64,000 nt of DNA from Lineus longissimus (lineage: Eukaryota > Nemertea > Pilidiophora > Heteronemertea > Lineidae): positions 27,778,599-27,842,598 of the forward strand of contig NC_088309.1 in NCBI RefSeq assembly GCF_910592395.1, in the 5' to 3' direction. The notes under the pieces were generated by a model, which worked only from the letters and a program-made list of their open reading frames with translations, was not told the origin of the DNA and did not search any database. Both the position numbers and the translations under genes were made by a program. Below are positions 1 through 8,742 of the stretch, one piece after another; the stretch's first letter is position 1; the number at the start of each line of letters is the position of its first letter.

Positions 1-126
1 TTTCTTGTAGGATTCGCTTCACTACAGTTTCCTGATTAACCTTACCACAATGTTTTTAATCCATCTGCTATACGAGTTCATAATCATGTGTTGATTCTTG
101 TCTTTTTAGGGAAACGTCTGAACATA

Positions 127-1860
127 ATGTTGCCAACCAAGATGGAGGTGGAGCCAGCAATCCACAATGAACGACTGACCAAAAAACTCCAATCATTTTA
201 TGAAAATGGAACTATGTGCAACGTGACTCTTAGATCAGAAGATTTCTCTATCAAAGCTCACCGACTTGTTTTGGCGTCATGCAGTGAATACTTCCTTGCT
301 ATGTTCAGTGGAAATTGGGCAGAGTCAAATGAAGGAGAAGTTCCACTCAAAGGATTGACTGCGGTTGGACTTCAGGCAGTAGTGGAGTTTGCCTACTATG
401 GCAAATTCTCACCAAACTCGCTAAACATTTCCGAGATTATTTCAGCTCTTCATCAGTGCATGGTTATCGATGGGTTAGAACTCTGTGAGAACTACATGAT
501 TGATAACTTGGATGAATCCAACTTTGCACAATTTTTTGAACTTTCAGAAACTTTTCAGTTTAATCGTGTCATGTCCCGCATAGTTTGTTTTATCTTGGAT
601 TTAATGCCAACAATGGTCTCAAGTGAGAATTCGGACATAAATCCTTGCATTTTTCAAGTGGAACGAAACTTGTTAAATCTTGTGCTGGCAAAATGGGATT
701 ATTCGGCAGCTGGCTTTGGTCAGTTTGCTGCAATGATGCTTGTTCTGCAGTGGGCTAGATCAGACCTGAATGATCGAAAACAATATATTACTGGGCTGAT
801 GACAAGCCTCCTGAAAAGAGAAATCACCACGTCTGCTGCTGGTGAACTGTTGGCGTATGTTGAGGAGGGTTCAGCAGAGCAGGAAACCTGCCTATTAGTT
901 ACTGGATCATCAGACTCACTATTGGCTTACAACTCGGAGCTAAAAAAATGGTACGAGTTGCCAACAATTGACATCGCCAGAGATTTTCGCGGAACTGCTG
1001 TGGTAGATAATTGTTTGTATATTTGTGGTGGATTTGATGGAACTGTATGTGCTGAATGCTACAAGTATGTTCCTCACATAGACCGCTGGTTTTTGATCAA
1101 GTCGATGCAAAGAAAACGAGGATTCTTCCCCCTTGTTGGTTTCTCTGGCAAACTTTATGCTATTGGTGGGATGCCATCGGAGAGTGATGATTATCACAAA
1201 TCTGTTGAGTTTTATGATCCAGCAGCAAATTTGTGGTGTGAGGGTGTCCCTCTGCCAAAATCACTCGCTGCGCATGCTGCTGCTCCACATGGCGGCAACA
1301 TATATGTAAGTGGTGGTTTCAGTGAAGTAGAAGACGTTGGCTCGGATGAACTCTTATGTTACAGTTGTGTAGAAGGTGCTTGGTCATATAAGAAAAGCAT
1401 GCTTGAGGGACGATTGTCTCATGCAATGGTGGCTCATAAAGATTGCCTTTTTGTGTGCGGTGGTGAAGATGACTCTGATCAGCTTCATTCTAGTACAGTC
1501 AATGATCCATTGATTGAGGTCTATGACATATCAACTGATAACTGGACTAGAATGAATATCTTTGAAAGACCAGATTTTACCTCAGTGCATGGTTTCTGCT
1601 CTTTTGGTGACCTTCTCTACTTCATGTTTGAGAATTGTTTACTTGAAGATGTAGGACCACCATGTCCTAACAAGTCGAAGGACTGGAAGTTGTTAGTGGC
1701 AACTTATCAACCTAGTGCTGGAAGTATGATTAGTCTGTGTGAGGGTGACTCCATTGTTTGGATGGCTTCCAACTCGAGTGGCCTAGGGCGATGGTCTGCC
1801 CCTGCCTGGGTGGTTAAAATACCTTCTCTGGTGATGCAATACATGTCATTGTACGGGTGA
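127..1860 (+). CDS. BTB-BACK-Kelch (KLHL-like) protein, gene 1
   Basis: A single open exon of 577 codons. A clear 3' splice site (tctttttag) ends at base 109, so the exon starts at 110 and the first ATG is at 127; a second ATG at 142 is also possible. The 5' UTR exon lies outside the window. The BTB fold spans about residues 20-125, with the typical AHRLVLA and FLAMFSGNW segments. A BACK region follows at about 130-235, and Kelch blades run from about 265, with double-glycine motifs such as YICGGF, YAIGG, YVSGGF and FVCGG. KLHL proteins usually act as substrate adaptors of CUL3 ubiquitin ligases; that role is inferred from the architecture and the substrate cannot be told. It converges with gene 2. 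The ORF is intact, with no frameshift. I cannot assign it to a named vertebrate KLHL. Confidence 0.9.
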   Translation: MLPTKMEVEPAIHNERLTKKLQSFYENGTMCNVTLRSEDFSIKAHRLVLASCSEYFLAMFSGNWAESNEGEVPLKGLTAVGLQAVVEFAYYGKFSPNSLNISEIISALHQCMVIDGLELCENYMIDNLDESNFAQFFELSETFQFNRVMSRIVCFILDLMPTMVSSENSDINPCIFQVERNLLNLVLAKWDYSAAGFGQFAAMMLVLQWARSDLNDRKQYITGLMTSLLKREITTSAAGELLAYVEEGSAEQETCLLVTGSSDSLLAYNSELKKWYELPTIDIARDFRGTAVVDNCLYICGGFDGTVCAECYKYVPHIDRWFLIKSMQRKRGFFPLVGFSGKLYAIGGMPSESDDYHKSVEFYDPAANLWCEGVPLPKSLAAHAAAPHGGNIYVSGGFSEVEDVGSDELLCYSCVEGAWSYKKSMLEGRLSHAMVAHKDCLFVCGGEDDSDQLHSSTVNDPLIEVYDISTDNWTRMNIFERPDFTSVHGFCSFGDLLYFMFENCLLEDVGPPCPNKSKDWKLLVATYQPSAGSMISLCEGDSIVWMASNSSGLGRWSAPAWVVKIPSLVMQYMSLYG

Positions 1861-1980
1861 CTTGAATAGTTTAAATACCGGTTCTGGTGTTTCTAAGTAA
1901 GGAAATCACTGCTAATCTGTTTCACGATGACACTGTGATTCTTGAACCCGTGAACTTCACAGTGCGGGATGTTGGCCAAA
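1861..1980 (+). other. probable 3' UTR of KLHL gene 1
   Basis: AT-rich sequence directly after the TGA stop, with no ORF. No AATAAA is visible before the mobile element that starts at 1981. The nearest weak candidate is AATAAG at about 2180, so the transcript may end inside or beyond that element. Confidence 0.4.
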
Positions 1981-2169
1981 TGTGACCCGTCACAGCAAAA
2001 CCAGGCGCATGTCGCTCTGAGCTTGGCAGGTTGAGACGGACTGTCTGTTCATTTCTCTATTGTCTGCCTTTTGTGAAATATGAGCACATCAATTTCTTCC
2101 ATTATCTCCTGGTGTCATTTAGGCTCATCTTCTGTGCGACAAGCCCTGGTTTTGCTGTGACGGGTCACA
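1981..2169. mobile_element. MITE copy A (TGTGACYCG family)
   Basis: Terminal inverted repeats of about 34 bases: the left end starts TGTGACCCGTCACAGCAAAA and the right end (2136-2169) is its near reverse complement. The interior has no coding capacity. The interior closely resembles the element at 57594-57784, and the first ~80 bases resemble 14946-15041. It lies between the convergent KLHL genes 1 and 2. Confidence 0.8.
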
Positions 2170-2266
2170 AATGGGGAAATAAGAGAATTTTTGGCATAGA
2201 CTCCTGGTCTCAAACATCAAGCAGATGATCTTAACAAGGACACAATGATAATATCAACTGTTCTAT

Positions 2267-2272
2267 TTTATT
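2267..2272 (-). terminator. candidate poly(A) signal of KLHL gene 2
   Basis: AATAAA on the minus strand, about 250 bases past the stop codon of gene 2. Position and motif fit, but it may instead belong to the Kelch remnant that overlaps this stretch. Confidence 0.4.
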
Positions 2273-2480
2273 ACAAAAGTACAAAGAGTATTGAAGCAAA
2301 TTCAATATTGTTCTCTGGATCATATGAAGCAATGTAGATATACCCCTCAGGAATTTCCCAATTTTTGAAAGCAGTATTTTCCTCTCCATAATAATATACG
2401 TAGAGCAGACTATCCCCATCCACATACCCCAAAAGGTAGCACGTTTGTCTAAGGAGACGAGATTGCATCCACACCTAATG
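2271..2480 (-). pseudogene. remnant of a Kelch-domain C terminus
   Basis: An open stretch on the minus strand reads like the last Kelch blade of the neighbouring genes. It has YVDGDSLLYVYYYGEE, then YIYIASYDPENN, to be compared with CNNLFYIWFE and TLYVAQYDPES in gene 3 and GDLLYFMFEN in gene 1. It has no BTB part and no upstream Kelch blades, and the frame closes soon after. It is probably the tail of a degraded tandem copy. An alternative is an unused last exon of gene 2. Confidence 0.6.
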
Positions 2481-2521
2481 TATTCAAACATGTCAAACTA
2501 TCCTCACCTATTCAACAGATT

Positions 2522-4282
2522 CTAATCGAAAGTGATTTTGGGCATAGTCGAGTAAACGAATGCCGGGATCATGAAGGATGAAAAGTTCTTAATGTGACTG
2601 TGATCAGCACTGGGGCCTGCTGAAGTTTTATACACTTCGAATAGCTGACGAGTTTGGTCTTGATAGCGATAAATGATAAAGGAGTCCTTGTGTGCCCAAT
2701 CTACAATACAGAAGTACACAGAGTCGCCAGTACTGAGAATACCACACGGATTTTTAGTCATACCAAACAGGTCCAGTCGTATCCACCTACTGTGTTGCGT
2801 TGACATATCATAATACTCCAATTTAGGATCAGGTATCTCATACAGGTCATTAGAACCTCCAAACTGATATAGGCAACCATTGTGAGCCACCAGGCCATGG
2901 CCACGTCGTGCAGATATCACTGTATTACCCTCAATCCATAAACGTAACTCCGGTTCAAAACAAAACAACTTGTTGGAACATTTTCCATGCATCTGTGTAC
3001 ACCCCCCAGAAACGTAAATACGTCCCTGATAAGCTGCAGTAGCATGGCCATATAACGGTATTGCCAAGGGAACACATTCTGACCAAGTATTGTTTGTTGT
3101 GTCGTAGACTTCAACTGTGTCAAGTGTACAATTGTTATGGTCTAACCCACCGAGAACTAACAGTTTCCCGTTTGAGGCAACAGTGGAGAACCTGCGACGA
3201 GAACTGGGCAGTGAGCGAATAGGAAACCACCTGTCCAAACAAGAATTGTACTTGTAACTACCAGCAGCAGCCTTGGGGGCATATTTTGTAACCGGTGTAT
3301 TCCCATAGATGAAATAAAGCTCAGTATCCAGCTGACACAGACAGTATTCCCAAGACTCCACTCCAGAAATAGGGAGAGACGAAATTTCACGAGGAATTCC
3401 CTCTGGTCCTTTGTAAGCCACAAGTTTATCACAGGCATTCCCTGAAAAATTTTTGACAGCAGTAATAAAACTTAGGCCTCCATGCTCAGCTTCCAATCTC
3501 CTATCGGCAGCTGTCAACTGACAGTATCTCATCACCTCTGCCGCATCAAACTCATCTGGACTCGCAGCAGCCACCAACTCTGCCAAACGTTTCCCCCGTT
3601 CATCAGAGTCAAACTGTATCCATTTAACAATGGCATCATAAAAAGCAACCTGCCCAAACCCAAGGGCTAAGTCCTTCCATGTAATGAGAACCTCTCTGAA
3701 GAAGTTGTGAGTCGCCGCTGAAATCAGGTTGACCACATCAACATTCGTACTCTCATTCTCAACATCACAGAATAAAGGCATGACATGACATGCAGCAAAT
3801 GTGACTATGTCTTGATGGAGGTTTTTGAGATCGTAGAGTTCTGAAAGTGTGAAAAGATCACGCACATCATATTTTTCAATGTTTTTACTGAGATAATCCT
3901 CAAAGAGCTTGTACGCTTTCACCACCTGGCAGTGATGAATTGCTGACAGAATATCAACAGTGTTTTCAGAGTCAACTGTTAACTTCCCATGGTAACAAAA
4001 CTCTACCACAGCCTTCAGTCCGCATGGAGTCAACTCATGAAGAGTGATGCTGCTGTCCTGCAGTCCTTCCGACCAAATCCTGGAGAACATAGCACTGAAA
4101 TAATCACTGTTTGCTGCCAAGACAACCCGGTGAGCCTGAACGGAGTAATTTCCAGCCTTAAGAGTAATATCACACAGGGACTTGTCCTGATAGAATGATA
4201 GAAGATGTTCCATAACTTGGCTGTTGTGATCTGTTTTCTCCAACTCCATGACTCCCAGAGTGCTCTCAATATTTTCAGCCAT
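2522..4282 (-). CDS. BTB-BACK-Kelch (KLHL-like) protein, gene 2
   Basis: One uninterrupted coding exon of 586 codons. On the minus strand a 3' splice site (tttttctctatag) lies nine bases before the ATG, so the gene has a 5' UTR intron like its neighbours. BTB spans about residues 24-128 (CDITLKAGNYSVQAHRVVLA), BACK about 135-240, and Kelch blades about 310-560 with LLVLGG, YVSGG and YQFGG motifs. A role as a CUL3 adaptor is inferred from the family. The blades are more degenerate than in genes 1 and 3. Its upstream intron contains a dead BTB fragment (4345-4535), which supports tandem duplication with loss. No specific orthologue is recognised. Confidence 0.9.
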   Translation of the reverse strand: MAENIESTLGVMELEKTDHNSQVMEHLLSFYQDKSLCDITLKAGNYSVQAHRVVLAANSDYFSAMFSRIWSEGLQDSSITLHELTPCGLKAVVEFCYHGKLTVDSENTVDILSAIHHCQVVKAYKLFEDYLSKNIEKYDVRDLFTLSELYDLKNLHQDIVTFAACHVMPLFCDVENESTNVDVVNLISAATHNFFREVLITWKDLALGFGQVAFYDAIVKWIQFDSDERGKRLAELVAAASPDEFDAAEVMRYCQLTAADRRLEAEHGGLSFITAVKNFSGNACDKLVAYKGPEGIPREISSLPISGVESWEYCLCQLDTELYFIYGNTPVTKYAPKAAAGSYKYNSCLDRWFPIRSLPSSRRRFSTVASNGKLLVLGGLDHNNCTLDTVEVYDTTNNTWSECVPLAIPLYGHATAAYQGRIYVSGGCTQMHGKCSNKLFCFEPELRLWIEGNTVISARRGHGLVAHNGCLYQFGGSNDLYEIPDPKLEYYDMSTQHSRWIRLDLFGMTKNPCGILSTGDSVYFCIVDWAHKDSFIIYRYQDQTRQLFEVYKTSAGPSADHSHIKNFSSFMIPAFVYSTMPKITFD

Positions 4283-4344
4283 CTTCAGTGCCTATAGAGA
4301 AAAAACATATTTCTTATAAATCACATGCTAGAATCGCTACAATG

Positions 4345-4535
4345 GGTTGAATGCATACATGGATGGCATGGCTGAGAAATAGTCACGGTTTGCAGCCAAG
4401 ACAACCTGGCCAGCCTGAAAAGAGTTATTCCTAGCTGCGAGAGTGACATCGCACATCATGACATAGACTTGTCCAGATAGAATCACTCGAGGTGCTCAAC
4501 AGTGCCCTGTGGCCTTCACACCCAATGCCAGGACC
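4345..4535 (-). pseudogene. decayed BTB-domain fragment of a KLHL copy
   Basis: On the minus strand this aligns with residues 9-68 of gene 2 just downstream: LGV, then EHLE, a stop, FYLDKSMS, a frameshift, MCDVTLAARNNSFQAGQVVL and AANRDYFSAM. The stop codon, the frameshift and the loss of everything after the BTB N-terminal half show that it is dead. It sits in the intron just upstream of gene 2's coding exon. Confidence 0.8.
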
Positions 4536-4936
4536 TCAGAATATGATACCATACAGCTGGTCTCAGAGTCGGATGTATGCTCCTCCCCTCGCACATGTTG
4601 CTTGGAGTTCAGGATGTGGAATAGTTTAAACAGAACAAAAGTGGATCGACATTATATGTATTAATGTCATATTTTTATTTTCATACTGTAAACTGGTAAA
4701 GTGATTTTGAACAATACAGAGGTAGAGGTTGCGGCCCACAAATGTAATCCACTTAAACCGCTGGCAACACATGAGACTGTCACATGAACTGGGTATACAT
4801 GTACAGTATTGCTCCAGTGGAATTAGTCCATTAGTCATGTGGCGTGTTCTTGGACAAATACATGTAACAGTTGTTGCACTATTTACGCCAAATCGACTGC
4901 ATCACAATAAACTTAACTCACACAATCATTTTGGTT
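4536..4936 (-). other. probable 3' UTR of KLHL gene 3 and spacer
   Basis: No supported ORF. An AATAAA on the minus strand (bases 4673-4678, inside TTTTTATTTTC on the plus strand) lies about 260 bases past the stop of gene 3 and is its likely poly(A) signal. Confidence 0.45.
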
Positions 4937-6730
4937 TTAGTCAAACATGTTAAATGCAACCCGTTCACTCTGTATGCATTTTACTGATGAGGACCTGGGC
5001 ATACATTCAGCAACAAACTTGGGGAACCTTAAAGGACACCAATGCTTCGCCCCAACTCCCATCCAACTTGGTTGGTCATAGAGCTTTGTAATGGTCCTAC
5101 TCTCTGGATCATATTGAGCAACATACAAGGTATCCTTGCGCTGCGGAACATGCACCATCACTTCAAACCAAATGTAGAACAGATTGTTACACACACAAAC
5201 ACCATATGGGTATGTATTCAAATCATCCTGGAATATATTCAGTCCAGTCCACATATTGGAAGCTATGTCATAGTACTCAGCAGAACAAACCCTCACAACG
5301 CAGTCACTTTTTTCACCGCCAAGCTGGTAGAGTCGGTCGCCGTGAGCAACAAGCATATGGTTGCAGCGAGCAGACAACATGTTCTTCTTATAACCCCATG
5401 TTTTAGTCACAGGATCGAAACAGAGTAAACAGGCCAAAACATCTCCAAAATATTCAGACTGCCCGCCGCTAACATAGAGTTTTCCACCATGTACGGTAGC
5501 AGCATGGGATGCAAGAGGTAGAGGCAATGAAATACTGTCTGCCCAAGTATTGTCTGCTGGGTCATACACCTCTACACCCCGCATAGGGAAATGATGATGA
5601 TCAATACCACCAAGTGCATACAGCTGACCCTGCAAGGCAACGAGTGGGAACATCTTGCGGCCATTTTGTAACCGTGATATTGGCAGCCACCGCTCTAACA
5701 CAGGGTCATACTGGTGACACCTGTCCTCCGCCACTTGACATGGATCTTCAGTGAAACCACCACAAACATACAGACAGTTCTCCAATACTGTTACACCAAA
5801 TGAATCAAACTGGAGTTCTGGACCAGGGATGTTTGCCAGAACATTCCAAGAGTTTGTTTCTTCATTATAAACTGCTGGATCATCACCATACATAAACGTA
5901 ACAAAGCCCAAGTTGGTTTCATTTTTCGTATTCCTCTCCTCTAGTGTCAAGTTGAAATAGTTCACCACGTCTCGTACTTCTGGAATTTTAACTTCACCAA
6001 CTTTTCCCCGAAGAATTTGGAAAAGTTTTGGGAGATATTTTTCTCTTTCTTCCAAATCAAACTGCACCCATTTCATCAGCAACTCAATCGCTGCAAAGAA
6101 TCCAAAGCCAGAATCAGCCAACTTCCATTCCTTGATGACCAGAGGAAAGAAAGTGGCATCCATACGATGCAGGCAGGTCAAGAAACCACCATGAAACATT
6201 TCAGATGGCATGAATTGTTCTACAGCAAAAGTCACCAAATTTGCCAGCAATATGTCCAAGCTGAAATCATCTGCCAGCTTCAATAAGTCGAAGAAGTTTG
6301 TTATATTGACTTCCTCACTCAGATATTCCTCTATCAGCTCATACGCCTTGACAAGCTGACAGTGGTGAACAGCAGAAACTATTTCTGAGATGTTATCAAA
6401 ACTCACAAGCAGTTTTCCAAAATAGCAGAATTGAATAACTGACTTCAATCCAGATGGCGTTAAACCGTGAAGAACAATTTCACTGGTTCCTGTTTCTGTC
6501 CAATTGCCGGAAAACATGGCTTGGAAGTAATCACTATTAGCGGCCAAGACGATTTTGTGTGCACGGACAGAATAATCTCCTGCTCGTAAAGTGACATCAC
6601 ACATGGTGCCATCATCATAGAATGATTGCAGATGAACTAAGACATGGCTACCATGATCTTCGGTTTTCAACTCCAGAATTTTTTCGGATACAACGCTTGG
6701 TTCATCACATTCATCCATCATCTCAGACAT
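4937..6730 (-). CDS. BTB-BACK-Kelch (KLHL-like) protein, gene 3
   Basis: One coding exon of 597 codons. The splice acceptor (actcatttcag) abuts the ATG at 6730 exactly, so the upstream in-frame ATG at 6772 is intronic and I did not use it. BTB spans about residues 33-138 (CDVTLRAGDYSVRAHKIVLA, YFQAMFSGNW), BACK about 145-250, Kelch about 285-570 with YVCGGF, YALGG, YVSGG and YQLGG motifs. It is closest to genes 1 and 2, consistent with local duplication. Expected to be a CUL3 adaptor that binds a substrate through the propeller; the substrate is unknown. It is transcribed toward gene 2, with about 650 bases between the two coding regions. Confidence 0.9.
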   Translation of the reverse strand: MSEMMDECDEPSVVSEKILELKTEDHGSHVLVHLQSFYDDGTMCDVTLRAGDYSVRAHKIVLAANSDYFQAMFSGNWTETGTSEIVLHGLTPSGLKSVIQFCYFGKLLVSFDNISEIVSAVHHCQLVKAYELIEEYLSEEVNITNFFDLLKLADDFSLDILLANLVTFAVEQFMPSEMFHGGFLTCLHRMDATFFPLVIKEWKLADSGFGFFAAIELLMKWVQFDLEEREKYLPKLFQILRGKVGEVKIPEVRDVVNYFNLTLEERNTKNETNLGFVTFMYGDDPAVYNEETNSWNVLANIPGPELQFDSFGVTVLENCLYVCGGFTEDPCQVAEDRCHQYDPVLERWLPISRLQNGRKMFPLVALQGQLYALGGIDHHHFPMRGVEVYDPADNTWADSISLPLPLASHAATVHGGKLYVSGGQSEYFGDVLACLLCFDPVTKTWGYKKNMLSARCNHMLVAHGDRLYQLGGEKSDCVVRVCSAEYYDIASNMWTGLNIFQDDLNTYPYGVCVCNNLFYIWFEVMVHVPQRKDTLYVAQYDPESRTITKLYDQPSWMGVGAKHWCPLRFPKFVAECMPRSSSVKCIQSERVAFNMFD

Positions 6731-6844
6731 CTGAAATGAGTGGATAATTTGACTGTAGGAATCTATTGTCACTTGTGGCTAATCAGTCAGTGACACAAAA
6801 ACTGGCAGGAATTTCACTCAGTCTCAGTGTGCCACCATCTTTTG

Positions 6845-6981
6845 TGGCTAAACTTTAGAATCCCTGATCGGAAATGACGTAGTTTGATCGCATTCAACTA
6901 TAAATCCATTGAACAATGGTGCTTGGTTAGTCAACCGATGACCTTTTTTTGGGGTGTGATCGGGGATTGTAAACTCGTTCC
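6845..6981. mobile_element. short TIR element, copy 1 of a near-identical pair
   Basis: About 137 bases, nearly the same as 30204-30339, with about four differences. Near the ends are inverted words: TTTAGAATCCCYGATC on the left and, read on the other strand, GTTTACAATCCCCGATC on the right. No ORF. It lies just upstream of KLHL gene 3's coding exon, in its 5' intron or promoter region. Confidence 0.7.
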
Positions 6982-8599
6982 TCTTTTGTTTCTATTTCCT
7001 GACAAAATTCTTTCCCTCCTTTTATATATTCAAATCTGAAAGTGATGTAATGTAGGCCTATTTCGATTTTGATGGAATCCTCACAAACGGTTTGACCATC
7101 TAGGACCATATGGGCACTTCCAGGCACTGCACTGTCAATGACCGAAACTGGGTAGGCCCTAGATAGAAGACAAGTGGAACTGGAAGTGGGAAAAACGTAT
7201 CATTTACTGTCAATGATGTCACAATGTCCGTTTACACACAGTGTTGTGTACATGATAATCATGATTATCATTGTAGCAGCAAGAAGACCAATTTTTATCT
7301 GGCATATTTTCAAATAATACAGAGCAATTGCAACTACAAATATGTCAGAGAAACGCACCTTGTAACAGTCATCCAAACGAATTCATCAAATATCGATAAT
7401 CTTGAATAGTTTCGGCTTTTTTATGCTATTTTTGTTGCTTTCGTCGACACAATATTTTTGCTGATTGGGCCTTCAATAAACTAGTGACGCACCACTACCA
7501 CTGTGGCCGTAACTGCACCAGCGCCCACCGAAGACAAATCTCGAGGTGTCGTTCGTCGAGCCTTGAGCCCAGGGCACTACTGGCAGACACCCGTCCTGTG
7601 AAAGGGAAAATCATGACTGCATGACTGCATGAGAAAGTCAGCTTGGCCCTAAGCACATCAATTCACTCATGTATTACAGGAGATGACTACAACCAGTGTT
7701 TACCACTCCAGGTTGGGCAGAACTATTTAGAGCAGTGTAAAGTCTCATGATACCAAAGTACAATCCAGATCAAAGTTCCAGTATCAAACCATTTTCACCT
7801 GCGCTGCGAACGACCTATTTTGGTAACTTGCAATGAGGAGGAGCATGCAAGTGAATCTTGTGCCTGAAGATGAAGGTACATGAAAGAGTGAAGCTAAAAC
7901 TTAATTGTCTTTTTATCAAGAGGGATGGTTTATTGATGAGCTTACCAATATATATTTAAAAATACATAACTTCTCCGATGGGTCACACCAATACTCCATT
8001 CAGAAACAACCTGTAACAATGGCTGGCCCAATACACACACTTGAACAGAGGAAAGCCATCAAATACCTACAATCGTTCACAGGAGCGAGGTTGTCAACAA
8101 TCAAATTTGGTGGAGTTCTGGAATTATGCAAACATCTCAAATTACTATAAACCAGGAATATAAAACAAAATTGAGCGCAACAACAAACTACATCAAGAAA
8201 TGATCATTTACTTGACAGTCAATGGAAATGGTATCCAGTAGTGTCATGCGGTCATTGTTCAATTAGGGATTACAAGTCTGGTACAATAGGAATATGTGGC
8301 AAACAAGTTCTACCTTCTTCAGATTAACAACCCTTCAATAGTGCTCTGCTCTTTTGTGACATAACAATCAGGGGTTACATCATTTTGGCCAACATGACAA
8401 TGTTAGCCTCAGTGCTGAGCACTATTTAACGATTGTACAGCCAAGTTCTTGTTTACACCCAATTGTTTTGTACACGGCCTCAGACATTTTGTACAAATGT
8501 GAAGGATTACAAACAGCACCATGCCAAGATTAGCAGATCATTTGATTGAGAGGTTGGATACTGTTATTTAAGAGCCTTGATCAACTCCCAATAGAAAAA
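6982..8599. other. intergenic, nothing recognised
   Basis: AT-rich, non-repetitive DNA between the 5' side of KLHL gene 3 and the 3' side of TAOK. Open frames are short and have no domain-like sequence. An AATAAA on the minus strand at 7929-7934 could be a far distal poly(A) site for TAOK, but that is weak. Confidence 0.4.
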
Positions 8600-8742
8600 T
8601 TCGAAGAAGACGAATCAGTGCCACAACAAATCAAATGCACACACTCAGAACACATCAGCCAACTTCAGACAATGCCTAAAGACACGGCGATCCTTTGTTC
8701 AAGGTGAAACGCATGTCTGGTCAGTACCAAAACAAACTTCTT
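8600..8742 (+). mobile_element. LINE 3'-end fragment
   Basis: It matches, on the opposite strand, the tail of the LINE remnant at 28630-29690. Shared words in order are GACGAATCAG, CACACACTCAGAACAC, GACAATGCC, AAGGTGAAACGCAT and CAAACAAACTTCT. Only the non-coding end of the element is left here. Confidence 0.65.

Noticed and set aside
4937-6772. Start of KLHL gene 3 at 6772
   Set aside because: A splice acceptor lies between that ATG and the one at 6730, so the upstream part is intron.
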